Part shown: in pieces, positions 56,279-64,000 of the stretch
How the letters are laid out: each line of letters begins with the position of its first letter
Numbering within the stretch: position 1 is the stretch's first letter
Source: Phycisphaeraceae bacterium
Lineage (GTDB): Bacteria > Planctomycetota > Phycisphaerae > Phycisphaerales > UBA1924
Direction: 5' to 3'
Assembly: GCA_019636555.1 (NCBI GenBank)
Contig: JAHBXH010000001.1
Span: 1,708,928 to 1,772,927, forward strand
DNA length: 64,000 nucleotides
Translations under genes and position numbers: made by a program
The notes under the pieces: generated by a model
Databases searched by the model: none
What the model saw: the letters and a program-made list of their open reading frames with translations, nothing else
Told to the model about the DNA's origin: nothing

Positions 56279-57709
56279 TTACTGCGTGAGGGCATTTCGC
56301 AGGCCTTCGACCGTCTTTTTCGCATCGCCGAAGAGCAGCAGCGTGTTGGGCCTGAAGAACAGCGGATTATCGATGCCCGCATAGCCGCTCGCCATGCCGC
56401 GCTTCATGACGATGACGGTCCCGGCCTTCCAGACCTCGATGACCGGCATCCCTGCGATCGGGCTGTTCGGATCTTCATACGCGCTCGGATTCACGATGTC
56501 GTTCGCGCCGATCACGAGCACGAGATCGGTTTCGGGCATGTCGTCGTTGATCTCGTCCATCTCGAGCACGATGTCGTACGGGATGTCCGCCTCGGCGAGA
56601 AGCACGTTCATGTGTCCGGGCAATCGGCCCGCGACGGGGTGGATCGCGAAGCGAACTTTGATGTCCCGCGACTGGAGCGAGCGAACGACTTCCGCGAGCG
56701 CGTGTTGCGCCTGTGCGACCGCGAGCCCATAGCCGGGGACGATGACGACCGATTTGGCGCGCTGAAGCTGGTCCGCGGCGCCCGCAGTATCGATCGAGCG
56801 GACTTCGCCCTGCGGCGCCGCCGGAGCACCTGATCCGCTTCCTTCGCCGGTTCCGAAGCCGCCGAGAATCACGCTGACAAGCGAGCGGTTCATGCCGCGG
56901 CACATGATCAAACTCAGTATCGCGCCGCTGCTGCCGACGAGCGCGCCGGTGATGATGAGCAGGTCGTTGCTGAGCATGAAGCCGGCCGCGGCGGCCGCCC
57001 AGCCGGAGTAACTGTTCAGCATCGAGACGACCACCGGCATGTCCGCGCCGCCGATCGCCATGACCGAGTGCGCGCCGAGCACGCCCGTCACGAAGATCGC
57101 GATGATCAGCGGCCAGATGCCGGCGTGGGATTCGTGTCCGGTGGCGTTGCCCGATTCGCGATAGAACCAGACTCCCAGGCCGACGGTGATCACCACCATC
57201 ATCAGATTGATGAGGTGACGTGCCGGGAGAATGAGCGGCTTGCCCGAGATGCTCCCCTGCAACTTTGCGAACGCAATGACCGAGCCGGTGAAGGTGACCG
57301 AGCCGATGCAGACGCCGATGAAAATCTCGGCGAGGTGGATCTTGAACTCCGCGTCGCTCATGAGCGCGTGCCGGCCGAGATAGGTCGCGAGGCCGACGAG
57401 CACTGCCGCGGCGCCGACGAAGCTGTGCAGGATCGCGACAAGCTGCGGCATCGAGGTCATCTGAACACGTCGCGCAAGCACGCCGCCGACGATCGCGCCG
57501 GGAACAAGCGCCGCCATCAGCAGGCCATACCCGCCGAAATCGGGGCGTACGGCGGTCGAGAGGAGCGCGATGACCATGCCAAGGATGCCAAGCGCGTTGC
57601 CGCGCCGCGCCGATTCCTGCTTCGAAAGGCCCGCGAGACTCAGGATAAAGAGCACGCTGGAGGCGATGTAGCCGAGATTCGAGAGACTTTCGCGCATTTC
57701 GCCGCTCAT
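56279..57709 (-). CDS. pntB: NAD(P) transhydrogenase subunit beta
   Basis: 476 residues from ATG 57709. About nine membrane helices ([45 protein letters not shown]) form domain II. They are followed by the soluble NADP(H)-binding domain III with [36 protein letters not shown] and [25 protein letters not shown]. With PntA it couples hydride transfer between NADH and NADP+ to proton movement, supplying NADPH. It starts one base after the pntA stop. Confidence 0.96.
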   Translation of the reverse strand: MSGEMRESLSNLGYIASSVLFILSLAGLSKQESARRGNALGILGMVIALLSTAVRPDFGGYGLLMAALVPGAIVGGVLARRVQMTSMPQLVAILHSFVGAAAVLVGLATYLGRHALMSDAEFKIHLAEIFIGVCIGSVTFTGSVIAFAKLQGSISGKPLILPARHLINLMMVVITVGLGVWFYRESGNATGHESHAGIWPLIIAIFVTGVLGAHSVMAIGGADMPVVVSMLNSYSGWAAAAAGFMLSNDLLIITGALVGSSGAILSLIMCRGMNRSLVSVILGGFGTGEGSGSGAPAAPQGEVRSIDTAGAADQLQRAKSVVIVPGYGLAVAQAQHALAEVVRSLQSRDIKVRFAIHPVAGRLPGHMNVLLAEADIPYDIVLEMDEINDDMPETDLVLVIGANDIVNPSAYEDPNSPIAGMPVIEVWKAGTVIVMKRGMASGYAGIDNPLFFRPNTLLLFGDAKKTVEGLRNALTQ

Positions 57710-57710
57710 G

Positions 57711-59303
57711 TCAGGAGTTCCTCCTGAACATCGCGAGCATGCGCTGCGTGACGAGGAATCCGCCCGCGACGTTGATGGTCGCGATGAGGATCGCGATGGC
57801 GCCGAGGATCGCCGCGGCGGTGAAGACGGGGCCATCGGCCGGGCCGGAAAGCTGAAGCATCCCGCCGATCAGGATAATGCCGCTGATCGCGTTGGTGACG
57901 CTCATCAGAGGAGTGTGCAGCGCGGGCTTGACGTTCCAGATGACCTGCCAGCCGACAAAGCACGCGAGCACAAATACCGTGAAGTGGCTCAGGAACGAGG
58001 CGGGCGCGACGCGGGCGATCCCGACGCACACGACTGCTCCGAGGATCAGCCAGACCCAGACTGACGAGACCGACGGTGCCGCGGCGATCGCGCCTTGCGA
58101 AGCCGCTTCGGCCCTCGCCGTGTTCGCGGCAACACCGGGCTCCGGCGGCGGTGCGGGCGTGGGGCTTGGTAGCGGCGGGGGAGGCCATGTCACACGTCCT
58201 TCATGCGTCACCATCGCACCACGCACGACCGGATCGCTCTCTTCGATGCGGATCACGCCTTCGTGCCACACTTCCTCGAGAAGCGCCGCGACCGTCGCAC
58301 CGTACAACTGACTCGAAAGGCTCGCGACGCGGCTGGGCAGATCGGTGTAACCGACGATCGTCACGCCCTTGTGCGTGACAACTTCTCCGGGGCGCGTCAT
58401 CGCGCAGTTGCCGCCTTGTTCGGCGGCGAGATCGACGATGACCGATCCCGGCTTCATGCTCTCAACCATGCCGGCCGTGATCAGCTTTGGTGCCGGTTTC
58501 CCGGGGATGAGCGCCGTTGTGATAATGACATCGACCTCCATGGCCTGAGTGGCGAAGAGCGCCATCTCGGCCTTGAGGAATGAGTCACTCATTTCCTTGG
58601 CGTAACCGCCTTTGCCTTCGGCTTCTTCCTGGACGTGGAGTTCGAGGTACTCGGCCCCCATGCTCTTCACCTGGTCGCGCGTCGCGGCACGCGGATCGAA
58701 CGCGCGGACGATCGCGCCGAGCGAGCGCGCCGCGCCGATCGCGGCGAGTCCCGCGACGCCCGCGCCGATCACAAGCACTTTCGCCGGATCGATCTTCCCC
58801 GCCGCGGTCATCTGACCCGTGAAGAAGCGAGGAAAGTGCTGCGCCGCTTCGATGACGGAGCGGTATCCGGCGATGTTCGCCATCGCGGAAAGGGCATCCA
58901 TTTTCTGCGCGCGCGTGATCCGCGGCACGCAGTCCATCGCGAGCGCCGTCACGCGCTTCGCCGCGAGCTTGTCGAGCAGGTCGCGGTTCTGCGCTGGCCA
59001 GACAAAGCTGATGAGCAGAGTGCCCGGCGCGATCAGCTCCGTTTCGTCGATCCCGTGCGGGCCGCCTGTCTGCGGCGGCCGAACCTTGAGCACGACGCCG
59101 GCGCCGGCCCAGAGCGCCTTTGCGTCATCAACGATCGTCGCGCCCGCTTCTTGATACGCGCTGTCGCTGATATCGGTGTTCTGCCCGGCCCCGGCCTGCA
59201 CGGTGACTTCAAAGCCCACTTTGCACAGCCGCATCACGGTCTGCGGCGTCGCCGCGACTCGCTTCTCGCCGGCGTGGATTTCCTTGGGGATCGCGATGCG
59301 CAT
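57711..59303 (-). CDS. pntA: NAD(P) transhydrogenase subunit alpha
   Basis: 530 residues, Escherichia-type fused alpha. The NAD(H)-binding domain I (1-380) has [42 protein letters not shown] and [18 protein letters not shown] Pro/Ala-rich linker (about 385-425, longer than usual) is followed by four membrane helices ([67 protein letters not shown]). It is the first gene of pntAB. It diverges from the nucleoside transporter gene with about 130 bp between starts. Confidence 0.95.
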   Translation of the reverse strand: MRIAIPKEIHAGEKRVAATPQTVMRLCKVGFEVTVQAGAGQNTDISDSAYQEAGATIVDDAKALWAGAGVVLKVRPPQTGGPHGIDETELIAPGTLLISFVWPAQNRDLLDKLAAKRVTALAMDCVPRITRAQKMDALSAMANIAGYRSVIEAAQHFPRFFTGQMTAAGKIDPAKVLVIGAGVAGLAAIGAARSLGAIVRAFDPRAATRDQVKSMGAEYLELHVQEEAEGKGGYAKEMSDSFLKAEMALFATQAMEVDVIITTALIPGKPAPKLITAGMVESMKPGSVIVDLAAEQGGNCAMTRPGEVVTHKGVTIVGYTDLPSRVASLSSQLYGATVAALLEEVWHEGVIRIEESDPVVRGAMVTHEGRVTWPPPPLPSPTPAPPPEPGVAANTARAEAASQGAIAAAPSVSSVWVWLILGAVVCVGIARVAPASFLSHFTVFVLACFVGWQVIWNVKPALHTPLMSVTNAISGIILIGGMLQLSGPADGPVFTAAAILGAIAILIATINVAGGFLVTQRMLAMFRRNS

Positions 59304-59436
59304 CGGTTCTCTTCGATCGGACAGAGCGGAGCCGCGAGTCTAGCGAATCCCCTCGGCGGCACGCCGATTGGACGTTGAACCGCAAAAATGTTCTACTACT
59401 GCTCACGCCCGGCGTCGTTCGGGCCTGGAGTTCACC

Positions 59437-60762
59437 GTGGGTCAATACACCGGGCTACTCGGTATCTGCGTGATGATCCTTCTCGCTTTCGCGCTCTCGA
59501 CCAACCGCTCGAAGGTGCCGTGGAAGTTTGTCTTCATCGGCGTCATTGTCGAGATCCTCGTTGCCGGGGCGATCCTGCGCCTTCCCGGAATCCGCGATTT
59601 CTTCGAAGGCATGGGGTGGTTTGTCAACCGCGTGATCGACATGTCGCAGGCGGGCACCGACTTCGTCTTTGGTTCGGCTCTCAGGGACAAATCCAAACCC
59701 TGGGGTTTCATCTTCGCGGTTCAGGTCCTGCCGATCGTCATCTTCTTCTCTTCGCTGATGAGCGTGCTTTACTACCTCGGAGTGATGCAGCGCATCGTCG
59801 CGGTGCTCGCGTGGTGCCTGCGCAAAACGCTGCGCGTCACCGGCGCCGAGGCAACCTGCATGGCCGCCAACATGTTCATCGGCCAGACCGAAGCCCCGCT
59901 CACCATCCGCCCTCTTATCCCGCGCATGACCCGCGCGCAGCTCATGCTCGTCATGCTCGGCGGCTTTGCGCACATCGCCGGCTCCGTGCTCGGCGCATAC
60001 GTCCTCATGCTCGGGGGCGACAACGAACACAGCCGCGTTCTCTTCGCGAAACACTTGATCGCCGCCAGCGTGATGAGCGCTCCCTCCGCGTTCGTCATGG
60101 CACGCATCATCGTCCCCGAAGTCGAGACTCCACCCCCCGAAGATGCGCGCAGCCTCCACGCCGCGGCGGACGAGGATCACGCGAACGTGTTCGATGCCGC
60201 GGCGGGCGGCGCGACCACCGGAATGAAACTCGCCGCGAACATCGCCGCGATGTTGATCGGCTTCATCTCGCTCCTGGCGCTCATCAACTGGCCGATCCAC
60301 GCCATCGGCGAAATCTCGTCCGTCAAGGCGTGGCTCGCGACGCAGGGGATTTCCGAACTGTCGCTGCAGGTGATTCTCGGCCGGCTCTTCGCGCCGCTGG
60401 CGTGGACGATGGGCATCGAATGGAAAGATGCGCCGCTCATTGGCTCGCTGCTCGGCGAAAAACTCATCCTCACCGAGTTTGTGGCTTACCTGCATCTCGC
60501 CGATGCGCTCCATCCCGGGTTGGATGTCGATACCGGGGGCGAAATTGTCGCAAAACTCTCGCCCCGCTCGGCGCAGATCGCCGCCTACGCCCTCTGCGGC
60601 TTTGCCAACTTCGCCTCGATCGCGATCCAGATCGGCGGACTCTCCGTGCTCGCGCCGAGCAGGCGCAAGGAATTTGCACGTCTTGCGCTCCGCGCTATGG
60701 TCGGCGGCGCGCTCGCGACCCAAATGACCGCGAGCGTCGCCGGTCTCTTTATCGCGGCCTGA
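59437..60762 (+). CDS. Concentrative nucleoside transporter (NupC/CNT family)
   Basis: 441 residues from GTG 59437, chosen for GGAG eight bases upstream and a start just before the first helix (an earlier TTG at 59368 would add unrelated residues). CNT signatures: QVLPIVIFFSSLMSVLYYLGVMQ, EATCMAANMFIGQTEAPLTIRPLI and the C-terminal GEKLILTEFVAYLHLA with CGFANFASIAIQIGGL. It imports nucleosides with a cation. It is convergent with the carbonic anhydrase gene. Confidence 0.93.
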   Translation: MGQYTGLLGICVMILLAFALSTNRSKVPWKFVFIGVIVEILVAGAILRLPGIRDFFEGMGWFVNRVIDMSQAGTDFVFGSALRDKSKPWGFIFAVQVLPIVIFFSSLMSVLYYLGVMQRIVAVLAWCLRKTLRVTGAEATCMAANMFIGQTEAPLTIRPLIPRMTRAQLMLVMLGGFAHIAGSVLGAYVLMLGGDNEHSRVLFAKHLIAASVMSAPSAFVMARIIVPEVETPPPEDARSLHAAADEDHANVFDAAAGGATTGMKLAANIAAMLIGFISLLALINWPIHAIGEISSVKAWLATQGISELSLQVILGRLFAPLAWTMGIEWKDAPLIGSLLGEKLILTEFVAYLHLADALHPGLDVDTGGEIVAKLSPRSAQIAAYALCGFANFASIAIQIGGLSVLAPSRRKEFARLALRAMVGGALATQMTASVAGLFIAA

Positions 60763-60765
60763 AGA

Positions 60766-61500
60766 CTACGGCTTCGGCACGTTGCCCAACCACCTGACAC
60801 TTCCCGTCGCGATATCAACCACGGCCAGAGCCACTTCCACTTCTCCTTTGGAAACCTTTTCTCGAATCTCCGGGCTCGTGACATACAGCTCGTGCAGCGT
60901 TTGTCGGATGTTTTCCTCTGTCACGGCCGCTTCGAGCGCATCGCCGGCTAGCTCCGGGTGCTCGGCTCGGACCCGGCGCACGGCCGGTCCGATGCTCGCG
61001 AGGAACGAGTCGATATTGGGGGACACGTTCTTGCCTGCGCATGCTGCCTGAACTGCACCGCATTTGGTGTGTCCCATCACGACCAGCAGAGGCACCTTGA
61101 GCGCCAGCAGCGAATACTCCACGCTTCCGGTCTCGTGCTGTGCGGTCACATTTCCCGCGACCCGCACGACAAACACCTCTCCAAATCCGCGATCGAACAC
61201 GCGCTCTACCGGCACGCGCGAGTCCGAGCACGTCAGGATCGTCACAAACGGCCGCTGCCCCTGTTCCGCGGCAATCCGGATCGTTTCCGCGTCTGTCGCC
61301 GGTGCTTCCGCCTGTCCTTCAAGAAAACGCTTGTTTCCTTCCTTCAGGAGTGCCAATGCCTTTTGGCCGCCCGAAGGCTCGCCTACAAGCTTCGCCGCGA
61401 CCGACGCGTCTGGTGCCCGGGTGTGGGTGCAACCCACGGCAAAGGCCACCATTCCAGCCGCGGCGACGCCGACCAGCCCTGACACAAATCGATTCCTCAT
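60766..61500 (-). CDS. Exported beta-carbonic anhydrase lipoprotein
   Basis: 244 residues from ATG 61500. The signal peptide ends in a lipobox FAVGC (Cys24). The beta-class zinc ligands and dyad are present: Cys91 and Asp93 in LTCSDSRVP, His144 and Cys147 in MGHTKCGAV, with an Arg95 partner. It hydrates CO2 to bicarbonate. Beta-class enzymes are usually cytoplasmic, so anchoring outside the inner membrane is notable. It diverges from the sigma factor gene. Confidence 0.9.
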   Translation of the reverse strand: MRNRFVSGLVGVAAAGMVAFAVGCTHTRAPDASVAAKLVGEPSGGQKALALLKEGNKRFLEGQAEAPATDAETIRIAAEQGQRPFVTILTCSDSRVPVERVFDRGFGEVFVVRVAGNVTAQHETGSVEYSLLALKVPLLVVMGHTKCGAVQAACAGKNVSPNIDSFLASIGPAVRRVRAEHPELAGDALEAAVTEENIRQTLHELYVTSPEIREKVSKGEVEVALAVVDIATGSVRWLGNVPKP

Positions 61501-61659
61501 TTCTAAGCCCCTTTGAAGGATGAAAAGCCGGAGCAGGTTACCGAAACGAGGCGCTTCCCGCTCCGGCCGGCAAGAGCTCACCCCGGCGCAACAAGTGCCT
61601 GATAACAACAAATCGTCTGAACCGTTTCCAAACGTGGTGGGCGGGAGCGCCAATACATC

Positions 61660-61687
61660 TTGGCAACCCCTCCCGTACCTGTATACT
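61660..61687 (+). promoter_or_regulatory. Promoter of the ECF sigma factor gene
   Basis: TTGGCA (61660-61665), a 16-bp spacer, TATACT (61682-61687). A start near 61695 leaves about 15 nt before the TTG at 61712, and argues against the much earlier ATG at 61520. Confidence 0.55.
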
Positions 61688-61711
61688 GACAGCTCGGAAG
61701 GATTCCGGGCC

Positions 61712-62320
61712 TTGAGCGAAGCACTTCTCGCGACAAAGACGACCACGCGTCTTCTCGACGCTTTGTTGGAGCCGGCCAATGAGCCGGCGTGGGCCCAGAT
61801 TGACGCCCGCTATCGACCCGTCATCGCCGGTCTGGCCCGCCGCCTCGGCCTGCGCGAATCCGACGCCGACGAGGTCGCGCAGCAGGCGCTCTCCGAATTT
61901 GTTCGCGTCTATCGCGAAGGTCACTACGACCGAACCAAGGGCCGGCTCAGCTCATGGATCCTCGGCATCGCCCATCACACCGCGATGCGCGTCGCCCGCA
62001 CGAACAAAAAAAACCTGCTTCCCGGCGCCACGATCCTGACCGAAACGCCGGACGAGCAAACCCTTCGCGGCATCTGGACCGACGAGCGCGACCGCACCAT
62101 TCTCTCGCGTGCCATCTCCCTCCTCCGCGACGAGACCGGCGTGGACGACCGTACCCTCCAGGCTTTCGAACTTGTTGCGCTCCGCGGCGTTCCCGCCCCC
62201 GAGGCCGCTTCGCAATCCGGCATGTCCGTGGAGCAGGTCTACGTCGCCAAGAGCCGAATGACGAAAAAGCTCCGCGAGATCGTCCTCCAACTGACCGAAG
62301 CGTTCGAGGAGGACGTTTGA
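61712..62320 (+). CDS. RNA polymerase sigma factor, ECF family
   Basis: 202 residues from TTG 61712, supported by the promoter just upstream and GGAAGG ten bases before. An in-frame ATG at 61520 would add 64 residues unlike the family. Region 2 includes WAQIDARYRPVIAGLARRLGLRESDADEVAQQALSEF (DNA melting and -10 recognition) and GRLSSWILGIAHHTAMRVAR. Region 4 is AFELVALRGVPAPEAASQSGMSVEQVYVAKSRMTKKLRE. It abuts the kinase gene (stop 62318-62320, GTG 62321), the typical planctomycete sigma/kinase pairing. Confidence 0.9.
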   Translation: MSEALLATKTTTRLLDALLEPANEPAWAQIDARYRPVIAGLARRLGLRESDADEVAQQALSEFVRVYREGHYDRTKGRLSSWILGIAHHTAMRVARTNKKNLLPGATILTETPDEQTLRGIWTDERDRTILSRAISLLRDETGVDDRTLQAFELVALRGVPAPEAASQSGMSVEQVYVAKSRMTKKLREIVLQLTEAFEEDV

Positions 62321-64000
62321 GTGACTCCGCCTCAACCCAGTTCGTTCCCCTCTTCTGATCCTGCCGTCGATCCTCCGACGCAATCGACCGGCGAATCTTC
62401 CGTGATCGGCTCCTGCCCGACCATGGCGGAGATCGAATCGCTCGCCAGCGGCCAGTCGGCCAGCGCCGAGGTCATGCGCCACGTCGGCACCTGCCCCGAG
62501 TGCAAAGACCGCCTGCGCGCAGCCAAGGACGACGCGAGTTTTCTCACGCGCGTGCGGCTGCTCGCCGAAGACGGGCTTCCGCCGGCCGGCGCGCCGCGCA
62601 TTCCCGGTTACGGCAATCTCAGCGTCATCAGTTCCGGCTCGCAGGGCGTCGTCTACAAGGCCGTCCAGGAATCCACTTCGCGGACCGTTGCGATCAAGGT
62701 CACGATCGCCGGAGACACGGCTTCGGCCCGTCAGCGCGCCCGGGGTGAACGCGAAGCCGAAATCTCCGCCCGCCTCCGTCACCCCAACATTGTCACAGTC
62801 TTCGAATCACGCAAGCTCGGCGACGGACGCATCGCCGTCGTCATGGAGTTCATCAACGGCGTTCCGATCGACCGTTGGTATCCGCGCGGCCTGAACGACG
62901 AAGCCCGGCGCCGCAATCTCCTCCGCGTCTTTGTCGAAGTCTGCAATGCCATCCATCACGCCCACCTCAACGGCGTCATCCACCGCGATATCAAGCCCGA
63001 CAACGTCCTCGTCACTCCGGACGCCCGCCCCGTCGTGCTCGATTTCGGCATCGCCAAAGCCGGCGGCATCCGCACGACCCTCACCGGCGAATTCGCCGGC
63101 ACGCCCGCCTACGCCTCGCCCGAGCAGGTCTCCGGCAAGTCCGATGTGGTCGACGCCCTCACCGACATCTATTCGCTTGGCGTCGTGCTCTACCGGCTCC
63201 TTTGCGGGCGCATGCCCTACAACATCGAGGGTTCGATCTTCGACATCGCCAAGACCATCGGCACGGTCGAGCCCGTGCCGATGCGATTCCACGATATCTC
63301 GATCTCCGCCGATCTCGAGGCGATCGTCCGCCGCGCGATGCGCAAGGATAAGACCCTCCGCTACCAATCCGCCGCGGCGCTCGCCCGCGACATCGAAAAC
63401 TATCTCGACGGCGCGCCCGTCGATGCCCGCAGCGGCTCTGGCTGGTACGTGCTCCAGAAGGCCATCTCGCTCAACAAGAAGCGGCTTTTTCTCGCCGCCG
63501 CCGCCGTCGTGCTCGTTGTCGGCGCGGGCGCCGCGGTCGCGATCAGCATCGCCAACGCCACGCGCTCCGCACAGTCCGCAGAGTTTCAGCGCGAGCGAGC
63601 CCAAGGCGAGAGTATCCGCGCCCGCGCCGTCGCCGAGCTTCTGCGCGAAGCGCTCCCCGGTACCGATCCACAAAGGCCAGAAATCGCCGAGGCGGTCGGC
63701 GCCGGACTCAACCGCCTCTATTTCCGCCTCGAAACAGGCGAGTTCAATGCCGATCCCGAAATGGATCAGGCGCTTCGGCGCATGTGGAGCGGCGTTTACA
63801 CCGGTCTCGCCAACGGCAAACCCATCTCGCAGATCGAATACTCCGAGGTCGCTCTCCGCAACGGTCTGATGAGTCTGCGTGAGCAATACGGTGAAGAGCA
63901 CGCCGAGATCGCCGCCACGATGCACGATCTCGCCAGCGTCCTCCTCGTCCGAGATCGCATGGGCGAGGCCGAGGTCTACTGCCGTGCGGCGCTCCAGATG
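62321..64000 (+). CDS. Receptor-like Ser/Thr protein kinase with anti-sigma zinc motif and TPR tail (truncated by window edge)
   Basis: 560 codons visible from GTG 62321; the gene runs off the right edge. An N-terminal His54-x3-Cys58-x2-Cys61 motif (RHVGTCPECKDRL) is the zinc anti-sigma signature. The kinase domain (about 95-365) has GSQGVVYKAV, Lys126, HRDIKPDNVLV (221-231), DFGIAKAGG and TPAYASPEQV. A membrane helix lies at about 389-410. The outside part begins TPR-like repeats (EEHAEIAATMHDLASVLLVRDRMGEAEVYCRAAL). It probably binds and regulates the upstream ECF factor. Confidence 0.93.
   Translation, partial: MTPPQPSSFPSSDPAVDPPTQSTGESSVIGSCPTMAEIESLASGQSASAEVMRHVGTCPECKDRLRAAKDDASFLTRVRLLAEDGLPPAGAPRIPGYGNLSVISSGSQGVVYKAVQESTSRTVAIKVTIAGDTASARQRARGEREAEISARLRHPNIVTVFESRKLGDGRIAVVMEFINGVPIDRWYPRGLNDEARRRNLLRVFVEVCNAIHHAHLNGVIHRDIKPDNVLVTPDARPVVLDFGIAKAGGIRTTLTGEFAGTPAYASPEQVSGKSDVVDALTDIYSLGVVLYRLLCGRMPYNIEGSIFDIAKTIGTVEPVPMRFHDISISADLEAIVRRAMRKDKTLRYQSAAALARDIENYLDGAPVDARSGSGWYVLQKAISLNKKRLFLAAAAVVLVVGAGAAVAISIANATRSAQSAEFQRERAQGESIRARAVAELLREALPGTDPQRPEIAEAVGAGLNRLYFRLETGEFNADPEMDQALRRMWSGVYTGLANGKPISQIEYSEVALRNGLMSLREQYGEEHAEIAATMHDLASVLLVRDRMGEAEVYCRAALQM

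Noticed and set aside
61520-61711. Longer start for the ECF sigma factor at ATG 61520
   Set aside because: The added 64 residues are unlike ECF factors, and a good promoter (61660-61687) lies within them, close to TTG 61712.

Overview
The window is GC-rich, densely packed bacterial DNA. It most likely comes from a planctomycete of the class Phycisphaerae. That is an inference from family content: a prepilin-like protein with an ADGH tail motif, a PEP-CTERM-like exported protein, an ECF sigma factor abutting a receptor-like Ser/Thr kinase with an anti-sigma-type zinc motif, a type II/IV secretin with pseudopilins, and intergenic repeats of a kind common in such genomes. No rRNA or single-copy phylogenetic marker is present to settle it.

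Layout. Positions 1-9.9 kb are an integrated mobile element ending at the 3' end of a tRNA-Asp gene (9938-10011, minus strand). It holds two small HTH (AlpA/excisionase-like) proteins, a prim-pol/SF3-helicase replication protein, a putative origin with four 9-bp iterons, a terminase-small-subunit-like protein, a scaffold-like protein, several orphans, and a restriction cassette (m5C methyltransferase, Eco29kI-like GIY-YIG nuclease, Vsr). No capsid, portal, tail or large terminase is visible, so it resembles a phage satellite carrying a defence cargo. Its integrase should lie to the left of the window.

Positions 10-31 kb are backbone: coiled-coil and HEAT proteins, lnt, accD, rpe, a UDP-sugar pyrophosphorylase, a hydrolase, a pilin-like protein, an MFS transporter, trpB, a PEP-CTERM-like protein, a TPR lipoprotein and a large secretin. 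Positions 31-36 kb hold an SPFH/GYF_2 protein behind a near-consensus sigma-54 promoter, its zinc-ribbon membrane partner, and a pseudopilin cluster. Positions 36.4-41.7 kb encode a complete MacA-MacB-TolC-type exporter.

Positions 41.8-46.3 kb (minus strand) are a complete LysW-dependent amino-acid operon, lysW-X-Y-Z-K. In front of it the sequence shows a promoter, a 24-codon leader peptide with four AAA lysine codons, mutually exclusive RNA hairpins and an intrinsic terminator. This is the architecture of a ribosome-mediated attenuator sensing lysyl-tRNA, and I regard it as the most interesting object in the window.

Positions 46.4-50.3 kb are a three-gene fructose-type PTS (EIIC, EIIB, HPr-EI-EIIA fusion). 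Then follow a very large GH38 alpha-mannosidase, a HupE/UreJ-like protein, a small lipoprotein, pntAB, a nucleoside transporter, an exported beta-carbonic anhydrase lipoprotein, and the ECF sigma factor/kinase pair running off the right edge.

From 32 to 56 kb the intergenic spaces are littered with at least five short interspersed repeat families. Several copies lie inside coding sequence, notably in two signal-peptide regions and one inter-helix loop.
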